The position numbers and the translations under genes were made by a program. Shown one piece after another: positions 27,783-36,616 of a stretch of DNA of 61,822 nt. The notes below the pieces were generated by a model. It did no database searches, was not told the DNA's origin, and worked only from the letters and a program-made list of their open reading frames with translations. Each line of letters starts with the position of its first letter. Positions within the stretch are counted from its first letter, which is position 1. Origin of the DNA: an uncultured Hyphomicrobiales bacterium (GTDB lineage Bacteria; Pseudomonadota; Alphaproteobacteria; Rhizobiales; Beijerinckiaceae); NCBI GenBank assembly GCA_903885755.1, contig CAISJZ010000051.1:1-61822 (forward strand), in the 5' to 3' direction.

Positions 27783-29429
27783 TTGACCGCAATGCCAGCT
27801 TATCGAGCCGCCCCTTCTGGAGCGCCTTCGATTGGAGACCTGATCGCGGGTCTTTCCGTCGCCGGTCTGCTGTTGCCGGAGGCGGTCGCCTATTCGCTCA
27901 TCGCGGGCCTCGCGCCCCAGCACGCGATCTTTGCCGCGGTGGTCGGGCTTCTGGTCTACGCGGCCGTCGGCAAGAGCCGGTTCGCAGTGACTTCGCCGAC
28001 GTCGTCGTCCGCCGCGATTCTCGCGGCGGCGGTCGCGTCGATTCCGGTCGCCAACGATTCGGACAAGCTGGCGCTGGCCTTTGGTCTCGTGCTGTTCACG
28101 GGAATCATCTTTCTCGCCGCCGGGCTGGCGCGGCTCGGGCATCTCGCCGATTTCATTTCCCGTCCGGTGTTGCGCGGGTTCGCCTTTGGTCTGGCTGCGA
28201 CGATCGTCATCAAGCAATTGCCGCTAATCGCGGGCGTGACGGCCAAGGGCGATCCCTGGCAGGTCCTTTGGAGTCTGTTTGCGCAGGTTGGTCATTGGAA
28301 CCAGACCAGTCTGGCGATCGGGGCCGTGGCTCTTATTCTGCTTTTTTCCCTCAAGCGGTTTCCTATTGTGCCGGGCGCCTTTGTTGTTCTTGCGTTGGGG
28401 ATTGAAGCCTCGATGGCCGGACACTTCTGCGATGGCGCGGTTGTCTGCGTCGGTTCCATTGATATCGCCCTGCTCGCGCCGGGCGTTCCGTCGGTCTCGC
28501 TGGAAAACTGGAGCCGGCTGGCGCAACTCGCCGCGCCGTTGACGCTCATCATCTACGCGGAGTCCTGGGGCTCCATGCGCACCTACGCGCTCCGGCACGG
28601 CGAGCCGCTTGACGCCAATCGCGAGATGATCGCGCTGGGGCTCGCCAACGTGGCGTCGGGCCTGATGCGCGGGATGCCCGTGGGCGCCGGATTTTCGGCA
28701 ACATCGGCGAACGAGGCGGCCGGGTCGAAATCGCGCTTCGCGGGCGTGATCGCGGCGATCGCGATCGTGCTGCTGATGGCGCTGGGCGGGCGTTATGTCG
28801 CGCTGCTGCCGGAATCAGCGCTCGCCGCCGTCGTCATCGCGGCTTTGGCTCATGCCTTGGATCCCAAGCCGCTAGTGCATCTCTGGCGCATCGATCGCGA
28901 CCAGTATGTGGCCACGGCCGCGGCGATCGCGGTGCTGGCCTTTGGCGTGCTCAATGGCATGCTGGTCGCTGTCGCACTATCGCTTGGCGCGGTGATTCAG
29001 CGGCTGTCGCATCCGATGGTCGCGGTTCTCGGCCAACTCGGAGACAGTCACGACTTCGTTGATATCAAGCGTCATCCGGAAGCCGTCGAGCATCCGGACG
29101 TCGGCATATACCGTCCGTCCGCGCCGATGTTCTTCACCAACTGCGAACGCATCTTCTCGGAAATCGAGAAGTCGATTCGGGCGGGATCGGCGACGAAGGT
29201 GGTGATCCTCAGCATCGAGGAGAGCGAGGATCTCGACAGCACGGCGGTCGACGCCCTCGGCGAATTCGACGGTCGGCTGTCCGCCGCCAATCGCACGCTC
29301 TATCTGGCGCGGGTCAAGGACCGCGCGCGGGAGTTGCTGGAGCACACCAACGCCCGGCATCTCGCGACGCCCGAGCGAAGTTTCTACAGCGTCGCCGACG
29401 CGTTCGACGCGGCGCGTCGAGGATTGTAA
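27783..29429 (+). CDS. SulP-family inorganic anion transporter with STAS domain
   Basis: A 548-aa transporter. The SulP membrane domain (residues about 15-420) opens with the signature GLSVAGLLLPEAVAYSLIAGL and continues with SPTSSSAAILAAAVASIP and PVGAGFSATSANEAAGSKSR, the Q/S-rich conserved segment of the family. A C-terminal cytoplasmic STAS domain (about 430-545) has VVILSIEESEDLDSTAVDAL. It carries sulfate, bicarbonate or another small anion. TTG at 27783 lies 9 nt after GGAG; ATG 27792 is the alternative. It is convergent with trcR, with only 9 bases between the stops. Confidence 0.92.
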   Translation: MTAMPAYRAAPSGAPSIGDLIAGLSVAGLLLPEAVAYSLIAGLAPQHAIFAAVVGLLVYAAVGKSRFAVTSPTSSSAAILAAAVASIPVANDSDKLALAFGLVLFTGIIFLAAGLARLGHLADFISRPVLRGFAFGLAATIVIKQLPLIAGVTAKGDPWQVLWSLFAQVGHWNQTSLAIGAVALILLFSLKRFPIVPGAFVVLALGIEASMAGHFCDGAVVCVGSIDIALLAPGVPSVSLENWSRLAQLAAPLTLIIYAESWGSMRTYALRHGEPLDANREMIALGLANVASGLMRGMPVGAGFSATSANEAAGSKSRFAGVIAAIAIVLLMALGGRYVALLPESALAAVVIAALAHALDPKPLVHLWRIDRDQYVATAAAIAVLAFGVLNGMLVAVALSLGAVIQRLSHPMVAVLGQLGDSHDFVDIKRHPEAVEHPDVGIYRPSAPMFFTNCERIFSEIEKSIRAGSATKVVILSIEESEDLDSTAVDALGEFDGRLSAANRTLYLARVKDRARELLEHTNARHLATPERSFYSVADAFDAARRGL

Positions 29430-29438
29430 GCCGCGCCG

Positions 29439-30158
29439 TTATTCCTTGGTCTTGATGTCCTTGAGCTTGGCGAAGACCGAATCAACATCAATGTCGGCTT
29501 CATGCTCGACGGCGGCGGGTTTGTTCGCGCCGAAGACATTCTCGTGTGTCAGTGGCTGGTCATGGCGCGGCTCGGTCGTGATCTCGGCCGGCAGAAGGGT
29601 GGCGCCGTGGTCCTCGGCGACGCGCGGCCGGTCCTTGTTGGCGCGAGCGACCTCCATATCGAGGTCGATCTGTTTGCACAGGCCAAGGGTCACGGGGTCG
29701 AGCGGCTGCAGCGCGGATGAATTCCAATGGGTGCGATCGCGGATGGCGTCGAGCGTCGTCTTGGTGGTGCCGGCCAGACGCATGATCTGCGCGTCCTTGA
29801 GCTCGGGGTGGTTGCGCAAGAGCCAGAGGATGGCGTTGGGGCGGTCCTGACGGCGCGACAGCGGAGTGTAGCGGGGCCCGCGGCCCTTCTTCATCTCCGG
29901 CAAAATGACTTTCGACGGCAGAATATTCAGATTGTAATTCTCGTCCTTCTCGGCGCGCGCGATTTCGTCGCGGCTGAGCTGGTTCGAGGTGATGGGATCG
30001 TGGCCCTTGATCCCCGCGGCGACTTCGCCATCGGCGATGCCCTTCACCTCAAGCGGATGCAACTTGCTGAAGTCCGCGATCTGGTCGAACGTCAGCGACG
30101 TGTTCTCGACCAGCCAGACGGCTGTCGCCATGGGCATCAACGGGGCGTTGGCGCTCAT
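29439..30158 (-). CDS. trcR: TrcR-like cell-cycle transcriptional regulator (DUF1013)
   Basis: A 239-aa protein of the DUF1013 family, which is restricted to alphaproteobacteria and linked to cell-cycle transcription. It starts MSANAPLMPMATAVWLVEN and continues LTFDQIADFSKLHPLEVKGIADGE (helix-turn-helix-like), then GPRYTPLSRRQDRPNAILWL and a second helix-turn-helix-like part (ELKDAQIMRLAGTTKTTLDAI). The tail after about residue 175 is acidic and variable. GGAG in front of the ATG at 30156-30158 fixes the start; the upstream open frame of 33 codons is discarded. Confidence 0.88.
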   Translation of the reverse strand: MSANAPLMPMATAVWLVENTSLTFDQIADFSKLHPLEVKGIADGEVAAGIKGHDPITSNQLSRDEIARAEKDENYNLNILPSKVILPEMKKGRGPRYTPLSRRQDRPNAILWLLRNHPELKDAQIMRLAGTTKTTLDAIRDRTHWNSSALQPLDPVTLGLCKQIDLDMEVARANKDRPRVAEDHGATLLPAEITTEPRHDQPLTHENVFGANKPAAVEHEADIDVDSVFAKLKDIKTKE

Positions 30159-30364
30159 CTCTATCTCCTTGCGGCGCGCTGGCCGCGACGATTGTGGCCG
30201 ATCGCGGGGCAAGCGCCGCCGGGCTCCGGCCCGGCCGAGGCTCAGCCTCACATTCACGATCGATTACGGGAATGAGGGTCAATAACCGCTTTGGCCTGGA
30301 ATGGCAAGAAATCCGTCGATCTAATCCGGTATTTCCGTGGCCTGTTCGGCGGCGACGCCGGGAT

Positions 30365-31381
30365 TCAGCTTGCCACTGCCACGTCGGGCACGAACACTCG
30401 ACGCAAAGGGATGGCGCGGCGAAACGCGATATCCAGTCCATCGTAATATTTTTGTATGAGATCAACGAGTTCGATCCCATTGACCAGCCGCAGATTGCCC
30501 TTCGTGCGGGCGAAAGCCACGGCGCTGGCGGAATAGCCGCTGGTAGTGATGAAGACGCCAACGTCGCGTTCGGGGACCATGGCGTAAAACGCCTTGACAC
30601 AATCGGCGCCGATGTTGGCTTCGTTGACCTTCACCTGAACCTTGAGAATGGGCGGTTCGATGCCAAGTTCGTCGCGGTGGGCGATCACGTCGATCCCGTC
30701 GTCGCGTACGGCCCGGGTCGCTCGGGCGCGATAGCCCATGGCGCGAAACAGGTCCGCGACAAAGGGTTCGAAGGGAACGCCTTTCAACTCCGTCTTGATC
30801 TTGCGCGCGATGAAATCCCGCGTGGTGTCGCCAATGTCGCGCGCGACGGCTGCCTCCGCGTCGTCTTCCGGGATGGAAAGGGCGTCGTCGATGTCCGAAG
30901 CGCCACCCTCGAACTTCTTTCTGAATTCCGCCGCGAAGGATTTCACCTCGAAAAGCGCAAGCAAAGACCCGAGCTCATAGAGCGCGCCCTGGGAAAACTC
31001 GTCGCGGCTAAGTTTGCCAATCCAGCGCACCGATCGTCTGTGGGAAAACTCGTCGGCGCCGTCGGCTTCGAAGACATAGGGGCCAACTATCTCACCCCAC
31101 CACAACGTTCGATCCTGACGACGTGGGTAGATCACCCTGTCGCCTATGCTCATTTCATGAACAAATCGAAAGAGTTGTCCTGCTTGTACAGGGACCGACT
31201 CCGGACGCAGGCTGACCGAGCGTCCAAACGCCTCCTTGAATGCCCCGCGGGACGCGGGAAGGTTGCTGACGTCGGCCTCGACCTCGGCGGAGGAGATGGC
31301 AATCTGGCCGGAACCCAGAAAAATATGATCGGCCTGTCCCGAGGCTCCAGCCCGGACAGTCCATACACGCGCGCAATTCAT
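30365..31381 (-). CDS. Mrr-like restriction endonuclease-fold protein
   Basis: A 338-aa protein with a C-terminal Mrr_cat-type PD-(D/E)xK nuclease domain. Glu205 is in PFEPFVADLFRAMGY, Asp231 in DDGIDV, and the Q249-V-K251 motif in KVQVKVNE; then GVFITTSGYSASAVAFA follows, typical of Mrr. The N-terminal 150 residues (VRAGASGQADHIFLGSG) resemble the N-terminal part of predicted Mrr-type restriction proteins. No methyltransferase or specificity gene is adjacent, so a solitary modification-dependent (type IV) nuclease or a repair nuclease is likely. It sits between the pha terminator and trcR. Confidence 0.75.
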   Translation of the reverse strand: MNCARVWTVRAGASGQADHIFLGSGQIAISSAEVEADVSNLPASRGAFKEAFGRSVSLRPESVPVQAGQLFRFVHEMSIGDRVIYPRRQDRTLWWGEIVGPYVFEADGADEFSHRRSVRWIGKLSRDEFSQGALYELGSLLALFEVKSFAAEFRKKFEGGASDIDDALSIPEDDAEAAVARDIGDTTRDFIARKIKTELKGVPFEPFVADLFRAMGYRARATRAVRDDGIDVIAHRDELGIEPPILKVQVKVNEANIGADCVKAFYAMVPERDVGVFITTSGYSASAVAFARTKGNLRLVNGIELVDLIQKYYDGLDIAFRRAIPLRRVFVPDVAVAS

Positions 31382-31395
31382 GTCGCCCCCGGCGT

Positions 31396-31425
31396 AAAAA
31401 AAGGGGCCGGCAAAACGCCGGCCCC
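31396..31425 (-). terminator. Rho-independent terminator of the phaA-phaB operon
   Basis: A perfect 9-bp GC-rich stem (GGGGCCGGC / GCCGGCCCC) with a 5-nt loop is followed on the minus strand by seven Ts (31402-31396). It lies 56 bases after the phaB stop, so it ends the pha transcript before the Mrr-like gene. Confidence 0.9.
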
Positions 31426-31480
31426 TGACATAACGCGCCTATTTTCTTAAAAATCGGCGATTGTTTTTGATGAATTTAGT

Positions 31481-32206
31481 TCAAACCATGTACTGGCCGC
31501 CGTTGGCGGACAGGGTCGAGCCAGTGATGAAGCCGGCCTCGTCGGCGGCAAGGAAGACCACCGCGCGGGCGATCTCCGAAGGCTCGCCCAGGCGCCCGAC
31601 GGGGATGTGCGGAAGGATCGCCTTCTCGATAATGGCAGGATCAATCGCCCGCACCATTTCGGTGCCGATATAGCCGGGCGTGATGGCGTTGACCGTGATC
31701 CCGGCTTTCGCGCCTTCCTGCGCCAACGCCTTGACGAAGCCGATATCGCCGGCCTTGGCGGCGGAATAGTTGGCCTGACCCATCTGGCCCTTCTGGCCGT
31801 TGATGGAGGAAATGCAGACCACGCGGCCAAATTTACGGGCGCGCATGCCCTCCCACACCGGACGGGTCATGTTGAACAGCGAGTTCAGGTTGGTATTGAT
31901 GACAGCGTACCACTGATCCTTGGTCATCTTGTGGAACATGCCATCCCGCGTGATGCCGGCGTTGTTGACGAGCACCTCGATCGGCCCGAGATCCGCTTCG
32001 ACCTTGGCGACTCCGGCGGCGCAGGCGTCGAAATCGGAGACGTCCCACTTGTACACGGGGATACCGGTTTCACCCTTGAATTTGGCGGCGGCCTCGTCGT
32101 TGCCTGCGTAATTCGCCGCGACCTTGTAGCCGGCGGCCTTGAGAGCGACGGAAATCGCCGCGCCAATTCCACGCGAACCTCCGGTAACCAGCGCGACCCG
32201 TCCCAT
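31481..32206 (-). CDS. phaB: Acetoacetyl-CoA reductase
   Basis: NADPH-dependent reduction of acetoacetyl-CoA to (R)-3-hydroxybutyryl-CoA for polyhydroxybutyrate. A 241-aa SDR: TGGSRGIG at 8-15, NNAG at 81-84, catalytic Ser near 133-134 and Tyr147-x3-Lys151. The segments VNNAGITRDGMFHKM, SSINGQKGQMGQANYSAAKAG and the end SANGGQYMV are specific for PhaB/PhbB rather than FabG. It follows phaA on the same strand after a 101-bp gap with a 10-bp hairpin, and is closed by a strong terminator. Confidence 0.95.
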   Translation of the reverse strand: MGRVALVTGGSRGIGAAISVALKAAGYKVAANYAGNDEAAAKFKGETGIPVYKWDVSDFDACAAGVAKVEADLGPIEVLVNNAGITRDGMFHKMTKDQWYAVINTNLNSLFNMTRPVWEGMRARKFGRVVCISSINGQKGQMGQANYSAAKAGDIGFVKALAQEGAKAGITVNAITPGYIGTEMVRAIDPAIIEKAILPHIPVGRLGEPSEIARAVVFLAADEAGFITGSTLSANGGQYMV

Positions 32207-32231
32207 GTGCGTTCTCCCCGTTAAACGACTT

Positions 32232-32257
32232 CGGCCCGATCTAAGCAGATCGGGCCG
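32232..32257 (-). other. Intercistronic hairpin between phaA and phaB
   Basis: A perfect 10-bp inverted repeat (CGGCCCGATC / GATCGGGCCG) with a 6-nt loop lies 25 bases upstream of phaB. It has no T-run on the minus strand, so it is more likely an mRNA-stabilising or processing element than a full terminator. Confidence 0.6.
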
Positions 32258-32307
32258 TTGGAGTCATTCATGCTTTTGATCAGGAACTTTCGACGTAGCG
32301 CCGAGGT

Positions 32308-33483
32308 TCAGCGCTCAACGCAGAGCGCGATACCCATGCCGCCGCCGATGCAGAGTGTCGCGAGCCCCTTCTTGGCGCCGCGGCGCTGCATCTCGAACAA
32401 CAGGGTGTTGAAGATGCGCCCGCCGGACGCGCCGATCGGGTGGCCGATGGCGATCGCGCCGCCATTGACGTTTACGATGGACGGATCCCAACCCATGTCC
32501 TTGTTCACGGCGAGGGCCTGCGCGGCGAAGGCCTCGTTGGCTTCGATAAGGTCGAGATCCTTGACTTTCCATCCGGCCTTTTCAAGCGCCTTGCGCGACG
32601 CGGGAATGGGTCCCGAGCCCATGATCGAGGGATCGACGCCCGCGGTTGCCCAGGAGGCAATCCGCGCCAGCGGCGTGAGGCCGCGCTTGTGCGCCTCCTC
32701 GGCGGTCATCAGCACGATGGCGGCCGCGCCATCGTTGATGCCCGAGGCATTGCCAGCGGTGACCGTGCCTTCCTTGGAGAAGGCCGGACGAAGCTTGGCG
32801 AGCGACTCAAGCGTCGTGCCCGCCTTGATGTATTCGTCCTGGTCGACAATGACATCGACCTTGCGGCCCGCGACCGTGAACGGGACGATCTCGTCCTTGA
32901 ACTTGCCGGCCTTCTGGGCGGCTTCCGCCTTGTTCTGGGAGCCGAGTGCGAACTTGTCCTGTTCGTCGCGGCTGATCTGCCAGCGGGCGGCGATGTTTTC
33001 GGCGGTATTGCCCATGTGATAACCGGCGAAAGCGTCGGTCAGGCCGTCCTTGATCATGGTGTCGAGCATCTTCATCTCGCCCATTTTCGTGCCGGCGCGC
33101 AGGTAGGCGGCATGCGGGGCAAGCGACATCGATTCCTGGCCGCCGGCGACAATGATTTTGGCGTCGCCATTGGCGATCTGCTGCATGCCGATGGCGACCG
33201 TCCGCAGGCCCGAGCCGCAGAGCTGGTTGAGACCCCAGGCCGTCTTTTCCTGCGGGACGCCAGCCTTCATCGCGGCCTGACGGGCGGGGTTCTGACCCTG
33301 ACCGGCGGACAGAATCTGTCCCATGATGACTTCATCGACCTCGGCGGCCGCGACTTTGGCGCGCTCCAGCGCCGCCTTGATCGCCACCGCGCCCAATTCA
33401 TGAGCGGGGGTGTTCGCGAATGCCCCATTGAAAGAGCCAACCGCCGTGCGGGCCGCGCCCACGACCACAATGTCCGTCGCCAT
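32308..33483 (-). CDS. phaA: Acetyl-CoA acetyltransferase (beta-ketothiolase)
   Basis: Condenses two acetyl-CoA to acetoacetyl-CoA (391 aa, standard length). Catalytic Cys89 is in [11 protein letters not shown]; the second His is in [14 protein letters not shown], and the second Cys in the C-terminal [20 protein letters not shown] and [11 protein letters not shown] are family marks. It is the first gene of phaA-phaB and is divergent from phaR across a 345-bp gap. The phaC synthase gene is not in the window. Confidence 0.95.
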   Translation of the reverse strand: MATDIVVVGAARTAVGSFNGAFANTPAHELGAVAIKAALERAKVAAAEVDEVIMGQILSAGQGQNPARQAAMKAGVPQEKTAWGLNQLCGSGLRTVAIGMQQIANGDAKIIVAGGQESMSLAPHAAYLRAGTKMGEMKMLDTMIKDGLTDAFAGYHMGNTAENIAARWQISRDEQDKFALGSQNKAEAAQKAGKFKDEIVPFTVAGRKVDVIVDQDEYIKAGTTLESLAKLRPAFSKEGTVTAGNASGINDGAAAIVLMTAEEAHKRGLTPLARIASWATAGVDPSIMGSGPIPASRKALEKAGWKVKDLDLIEANEAFAAQALAVNKDMGWDPSIVNVNGGAIAIGHPIGASGGRIFNTLLFEMQRRGAKKGLATLCIGGGMGIALCVER

Positions 33484-33828
33484 TCGAGAACTCCTTTGTT
33501 TGCTGATAAGGCTGTGTTGCCGCTTGCAAATCCGTTCCGATCGGGCTTCCCCCGAGAGGGGCGCGTTGCTTCGAACTTCCGGCGCCGCCGATTGTTCGGC
33601 TACGCCTCCGGATCGGCCGGGTCAAGCGCTCCGTGCGCCGCAACAATGGTCAATTGGTCTCAAGGGCGCCCAAGGCCCGGTCTTACGCGCGATTGGCGGC
33701 CGCCCGGCCGTCAGACCCGGAAAAAGCGGTTTCCGCTTTGCAACAAGAGCGTTATCCTGTCACCTTGAGGACAGGGACCTTGCGCCGCGGCGCCCAAGGC
33801 CTGGGCATGGAAGGCGTGAGCAGCGGAC
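33484..33828. promoter_or_regulatory. Divergent phaA-phaR intergenic region
   Basis: 345 bases without a gene. It holds a perfect 7-bp inverted repeat AAAGCGG-TTT-CCGCTTT at 33723-33739, followed by a GCAACAAGAGCGTTATCC tract, which resembles the short palindromic intergenic repeats scattered in rhizobial genomes. TTGCAA-type sequences occur near 33522 and in the 33739-33744 area, of the kind bound by PhaR-family repressors, but no duplicated consensus is clear. Confidence 0.4.
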
Positions 33829-34431
33829 ATGGCGAACGACAAACAACCGATCACCATCAAGAAATACGCGAACCGGCGGCTCTACAACACAGGCACCAGC
33901 GCCTATGTGACCCTGGAAGACCTTGCCCAGATGGTGAAGGCCGGCGACGATTTTGTCGTTTTTGACGCCAAGACCGGGGAGGATATCACGCGACCGGTGC
34001 TGGCCCAGATCATCTTCGAGCAGGAAGGCAAGGAAGGGCAATCCCTGTTGCCGATCGCGTTCCTGCGGCAGTTGATCCGGTTTTATGGCGACAGCATGCA
34101 GATGCTGGTGCCGAGCTATCTGGAATTTTCCTTCGATAAATTCGTTGGCGAACAGCAGAAGATGCGCGAGCAGTTCACGTCGGCCCTCGGCGTTCCGGAA
34201 GTGCCGGGCGCGCAAGTTTTCAACGCCATGGAAGAGACCGCCCGGCGCAATATCGCTCTGTTCAATCAGGCGCTTACCATGTTCAATCCGTTCGTCGCCA
34301 CGGCGGCGGCCGGCGGCGGCCCCAAGGCAGCGTCCGAGCCGCAAAAGGCCGCGGGCGCCGATATCGACGAGTTGCGCAAACAGATCGCCGACATGCAACG
34401 CAACATCGAGTCGTTAAGCAAGAAGAGCTGA
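33829..34431 (+). CDS. phaR: Polyhydroxyalkanoate synthesis repressor PhaR
   Basis: A 200-aa DNA- and PHB-binding repressor that controls phasin and PHA genes. The N-terminal PHB/PHA accumulation regulator domain opens ITIKKYANRRLYNTGTSAYVTLEDLAQMVKAGDDFVVFDAKTG in family fashion and is followed by a PHB-binding middle part (FGEQQ-like FVGEQQKMREQFTSALG). The C-terminus is Ala/Gly-rich (about 155-175) with a final short coiled coil (IDELRKQIADMQRNIESL). It is divergent from phaA-phaB, consistent with autoregulation. Confidence 0.93.
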   Translation: MANDKQPITIKKYANRRLYNTGTSAYVTLEDLAQMVKAGDDFVVFDAKTGEDITRPVLAQIIFEQEGKEGQSLLPIAFLRQLIRFYGDSMQMLVPSYLEFSFDKFVGEQQKMREQFTSALGVPEVPGAQVFNAMEETARRNIALFNQALTMFNPFVATAAAGGGPKAASEPQKAAGADIDELRKQIADMQRNIESLSKKS

Positions 34432-34536
34432 AGCGCGGCCCATCCGGGCCTGGGACATCGGTCGGGCTCTTCAAGTTCAGACGGCGCGATGTCCTCCGCC
34501 GCATTCATGCCGTCGTGAACCACCGCGCAGGCTGGC

Positions 34537-35307
34537 CTAAAACCCGTTCTTGCGCTCGCGAATTTCGGCGAATACGTCGGCGGGATCGGCGTTTGGCATG
34601 CCGACGGCGGCGCGCAAGTCCGGTTCGTCTGCGCGCAGGAACGGGTTGATCGCGAGTTCGAGCCCGATCGTCGAGGGCAGTGTGAACTTGCCCGCCGCGC
34701 GCAGGGCCGTCGCCTTTTCCAGATGCTGTTTGAGCATGTCATTCGAGGGATCGACGGTGAGCGCGAACTTGCCGTTGGCGAGCGTGTATTCGTGGCCGCA
34801 ATAGACTTGCGTTTCCCCCGGGAGTTCCGCGAGTTTCTCGAGGGAATCCCACATCACCGCCATCGGCGCCTCCATCACTCGACCACAGCCGAGGGAAAAC
34901 AGGGTATCGCCGGCAAAGAGCAAATTGTCGTCCTCGAACCAGTAGACGATGTGACCTACGGTGTGGCCGGGCGTTTCGATCACCCTGGCGGCGAGTTTTC
35001 CGACGCGCACGATCTCGCCTTCGCCAACCTTGATATCGACCATTGGCACGCGATCGGCCTCGCCCCTGGGCGCGACGACGCGGGCCTTGGGGAAATGCTG
35101 CTTCACCTCGGGAATGCCCTGCACGTGATCGGCGTGGCGGTGGGTCACGAGAATATCCGTGAGGGTCCAGCCCTTTTCGGCAAGCGCCTTGAGGACGGGC
35201 GCCGCCTCCGGCACGTCGATCGACGCGGTCGCGCCGGTATCGGAATCGTGCACGAGCACGCCGAAATTATCCTGCAAACAGGCGAACTGGTAAACGTGCG
35301 CGGACAT
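34537..35307 (-). CDS. gloB: Hydroxyacylglutathione hydrolase (glyoxalase II)
   Basis: Hydrolyses S-lactoylglutathione to lactate and glutathione. A 256-aa metallo-beta-lactamase-fold enzyme: the metal motif T-H56-R-H58-A-D60-H61, further metal ligands in ETPGHTVGH and FAGDTLFSLGCGR, and the glyoxalase II C-terminal domain (CGHEYTLANGKFALTVDP, and a final Phe). GGAG precedes the ATG. It converges with phaR. Confidence 0.93.
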   Translation of the reverse strand: MSAHVYQFACLQDNFGVLVHDSDTGATASIDVPEAAPVLKALAEKGWTLTDILVTHRHADHVQGIPEVKQHFPKARVVAPRGEADRVPMVDIKVGEGEIVRVGKLAARVIETPGHTVGHIVYWFEDDNLLFAGDTLFSLGCGRVMEAPMAVMWDSLEKLAELPGETQVYCGHEYTLANGKFALTVDPSNDMLKQHLEKATALRAAGKFTLPSTIGLELAINPFLRADEPDLRAAVGMPNADPADVFAEIRERKNGF

Positions 35308-35371
35308 CGGCGGGTCTCCTCGCGAAACAGGCGCGGAAGCTAGCCGAGCGGGTGGCCGTGAGCAAGCCGCG

Positions 35372-36391
35372 CTATTTCAGAAGCGACTGCATGCGCGCCA
35401 CGACCTCGGGCGACACGCCCGCCGCGGCCGCGATGATCTTCTGCAGCTTTTCGCCCGACGTCGGGTGGAAATCGAGCTTGGCCGTCTGGACTTCCGCGAG
35501 CAGTTCAGGGTCGCGCATGGTTTCGTCGAAGGCCTTGCGCAACAGCGCAATCCGATCGCCTGGAACGCCTTCCGGCGCCATGAAGGAGCGACCGATCTCG
35601 CTGCCGCTGACATCGAAGGAGAACATCGCCTTGTCTTCATCGGTCTTGCCGAGTTCGACCATGGTCGGAACGTTCGGCATGTCGGGATGCCTTTCCTGGG
35701 CATACTGGACGAGTACGCGCGCCTTGCCGCTGTCGAGCCAATCATGCTTGGTCACGTTGAGCGTATTCCAGGAGGTAAAGGCGGCGTCGGTTTCGCCCCG
35801 CTCCATGGCCAGAAGACCGTCGGTCGAGCCGGGGTAGGGTCCGATGAGCTTGAATTTGGTGCCGATCGTCGCGTTCAGAAGCTTGTGATAGCCCTCCGAG
35901 GGAGAACCGGCGCCGGTCGAGGCGAGCGGAACTTCGTAGGTCGTCGCGTCGGCGATTGTCTTGACCCTGGAGCGTTCCCAGATGACGGTAATCTCGACGT
36001 TCGAGGTCGCGCGGCCAATCCAGTTGAACTCGTTCGCCTTGTACAGGATGCCCGGGGATTTAAGCGCCTCGTCGATGGCGAGCGTCTGTGAGGCGATGCC
36101 GATCGCGGTGCCGTCCTTCGGGGCGATGCGGTACATCCAGTTGGCCAGCGTCAGCGATCCCGCGCCAGGCATGGCCTGGGCGATCACGTTCGGATTGCCG
36201 GGAATGTGCTTGCCGAGGTGACGCGTCAGCAGCCGGCCGAAATAATCATAGGTGCCGCCGGCCGAAAAGCCGATGTAAACGCTGATCGTTTTGCCCTTGT
36301 AAAAAGTCTCCGCGCCCTGAGCGCGCGCCGTGGCGGGCAAGATGGTCAGAATGGCGGCGGCGAAGGCCGCGCGTGAAAAGGCGGTTGTCAT
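35372..36391 (-). CDS. TctC/Bug-family receptor
   Basis: A periplasmic Bug-type receptor (339 aa). A signal peptide ends near A-R-A-Q-G. It belongs to a divergent subgroup whose opening is FYKGKTISVYIGFSAGGTYDYFGRLL, with Tyr-Asp-Tyr in place of the usual Asp turn, and then HIPGNPNVIAQAMPGAGSL. A second receptor with the same subgroup marks (GYDYWAR) lies at 41.2 kb in the same cluster, so the two are probably paralogues for related ligands. It is divergent from the alpha/beta hydrolase. No TctAB. Confidence 0.82.
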   Translation of the reverse strand: MTTAFSRAAFAAAILTILPATARAQGAETFYKGKTISVYIGFSAGGTYDYFGRLLTRHLGKHIPGNPNVIAQAMPGAGSLTLANWMYRIAPKDGTAIGIASQTLAIDEALKSPGILYKANEFNWIGRATSNVEITVIWERSRVKTIADATTYEVPLASTGAGSPSEGYHKLLNATIGTKFKLIGPYPGSTDGLLAMERGETDAAFTSWNTLNVTKHDWLDSGKARVLVQYAQERHPDMPNVPTMVELGKTDEDKAMFSFDVSGSEIGRSFMAPEGVPGDRIALLRKAFDETMRDPELLAEVQTAKLDFHPTSGEKLQKIIAAAAGVSPEVVARMQSLLK

Positions 36392-36530
36392 ATTGTGCTC
36401 CGTGCGGCGCTGGGGCCGCTTGTAGCGGCGCGCCGCGGTTCGTTCAACCGCGCGGCCGGAGGGCGCGTGTGGCGAAATGTCCGGAATGCCGCCATTTCAG
36501 ATCGAATTCGGCCCTTCTGCGGTCGATGAG

Positions 36531-36560
36531 TTGACGCGGGCGCCCGATGGGCAATATTCG
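36531..36560 (+). promoter_or_regulatory. Candidate sigma70-type promoter for the alpha/beta hydrolase operon
   Basis: TTGACG at 36531-36536 and TATTCG at 36555-36560 are separated by 18 nt, 57 bases before the hydrolase start in the divergent gap. It is the best match in that gap; there is no experimental support. Confidence 0.35.
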
Positions 36561-36616
36561 CTTTTCGGCAACGGCAAAGAACGCGTGATAGGATTACGCG
36601 GACAGGGGAGGGCGGC

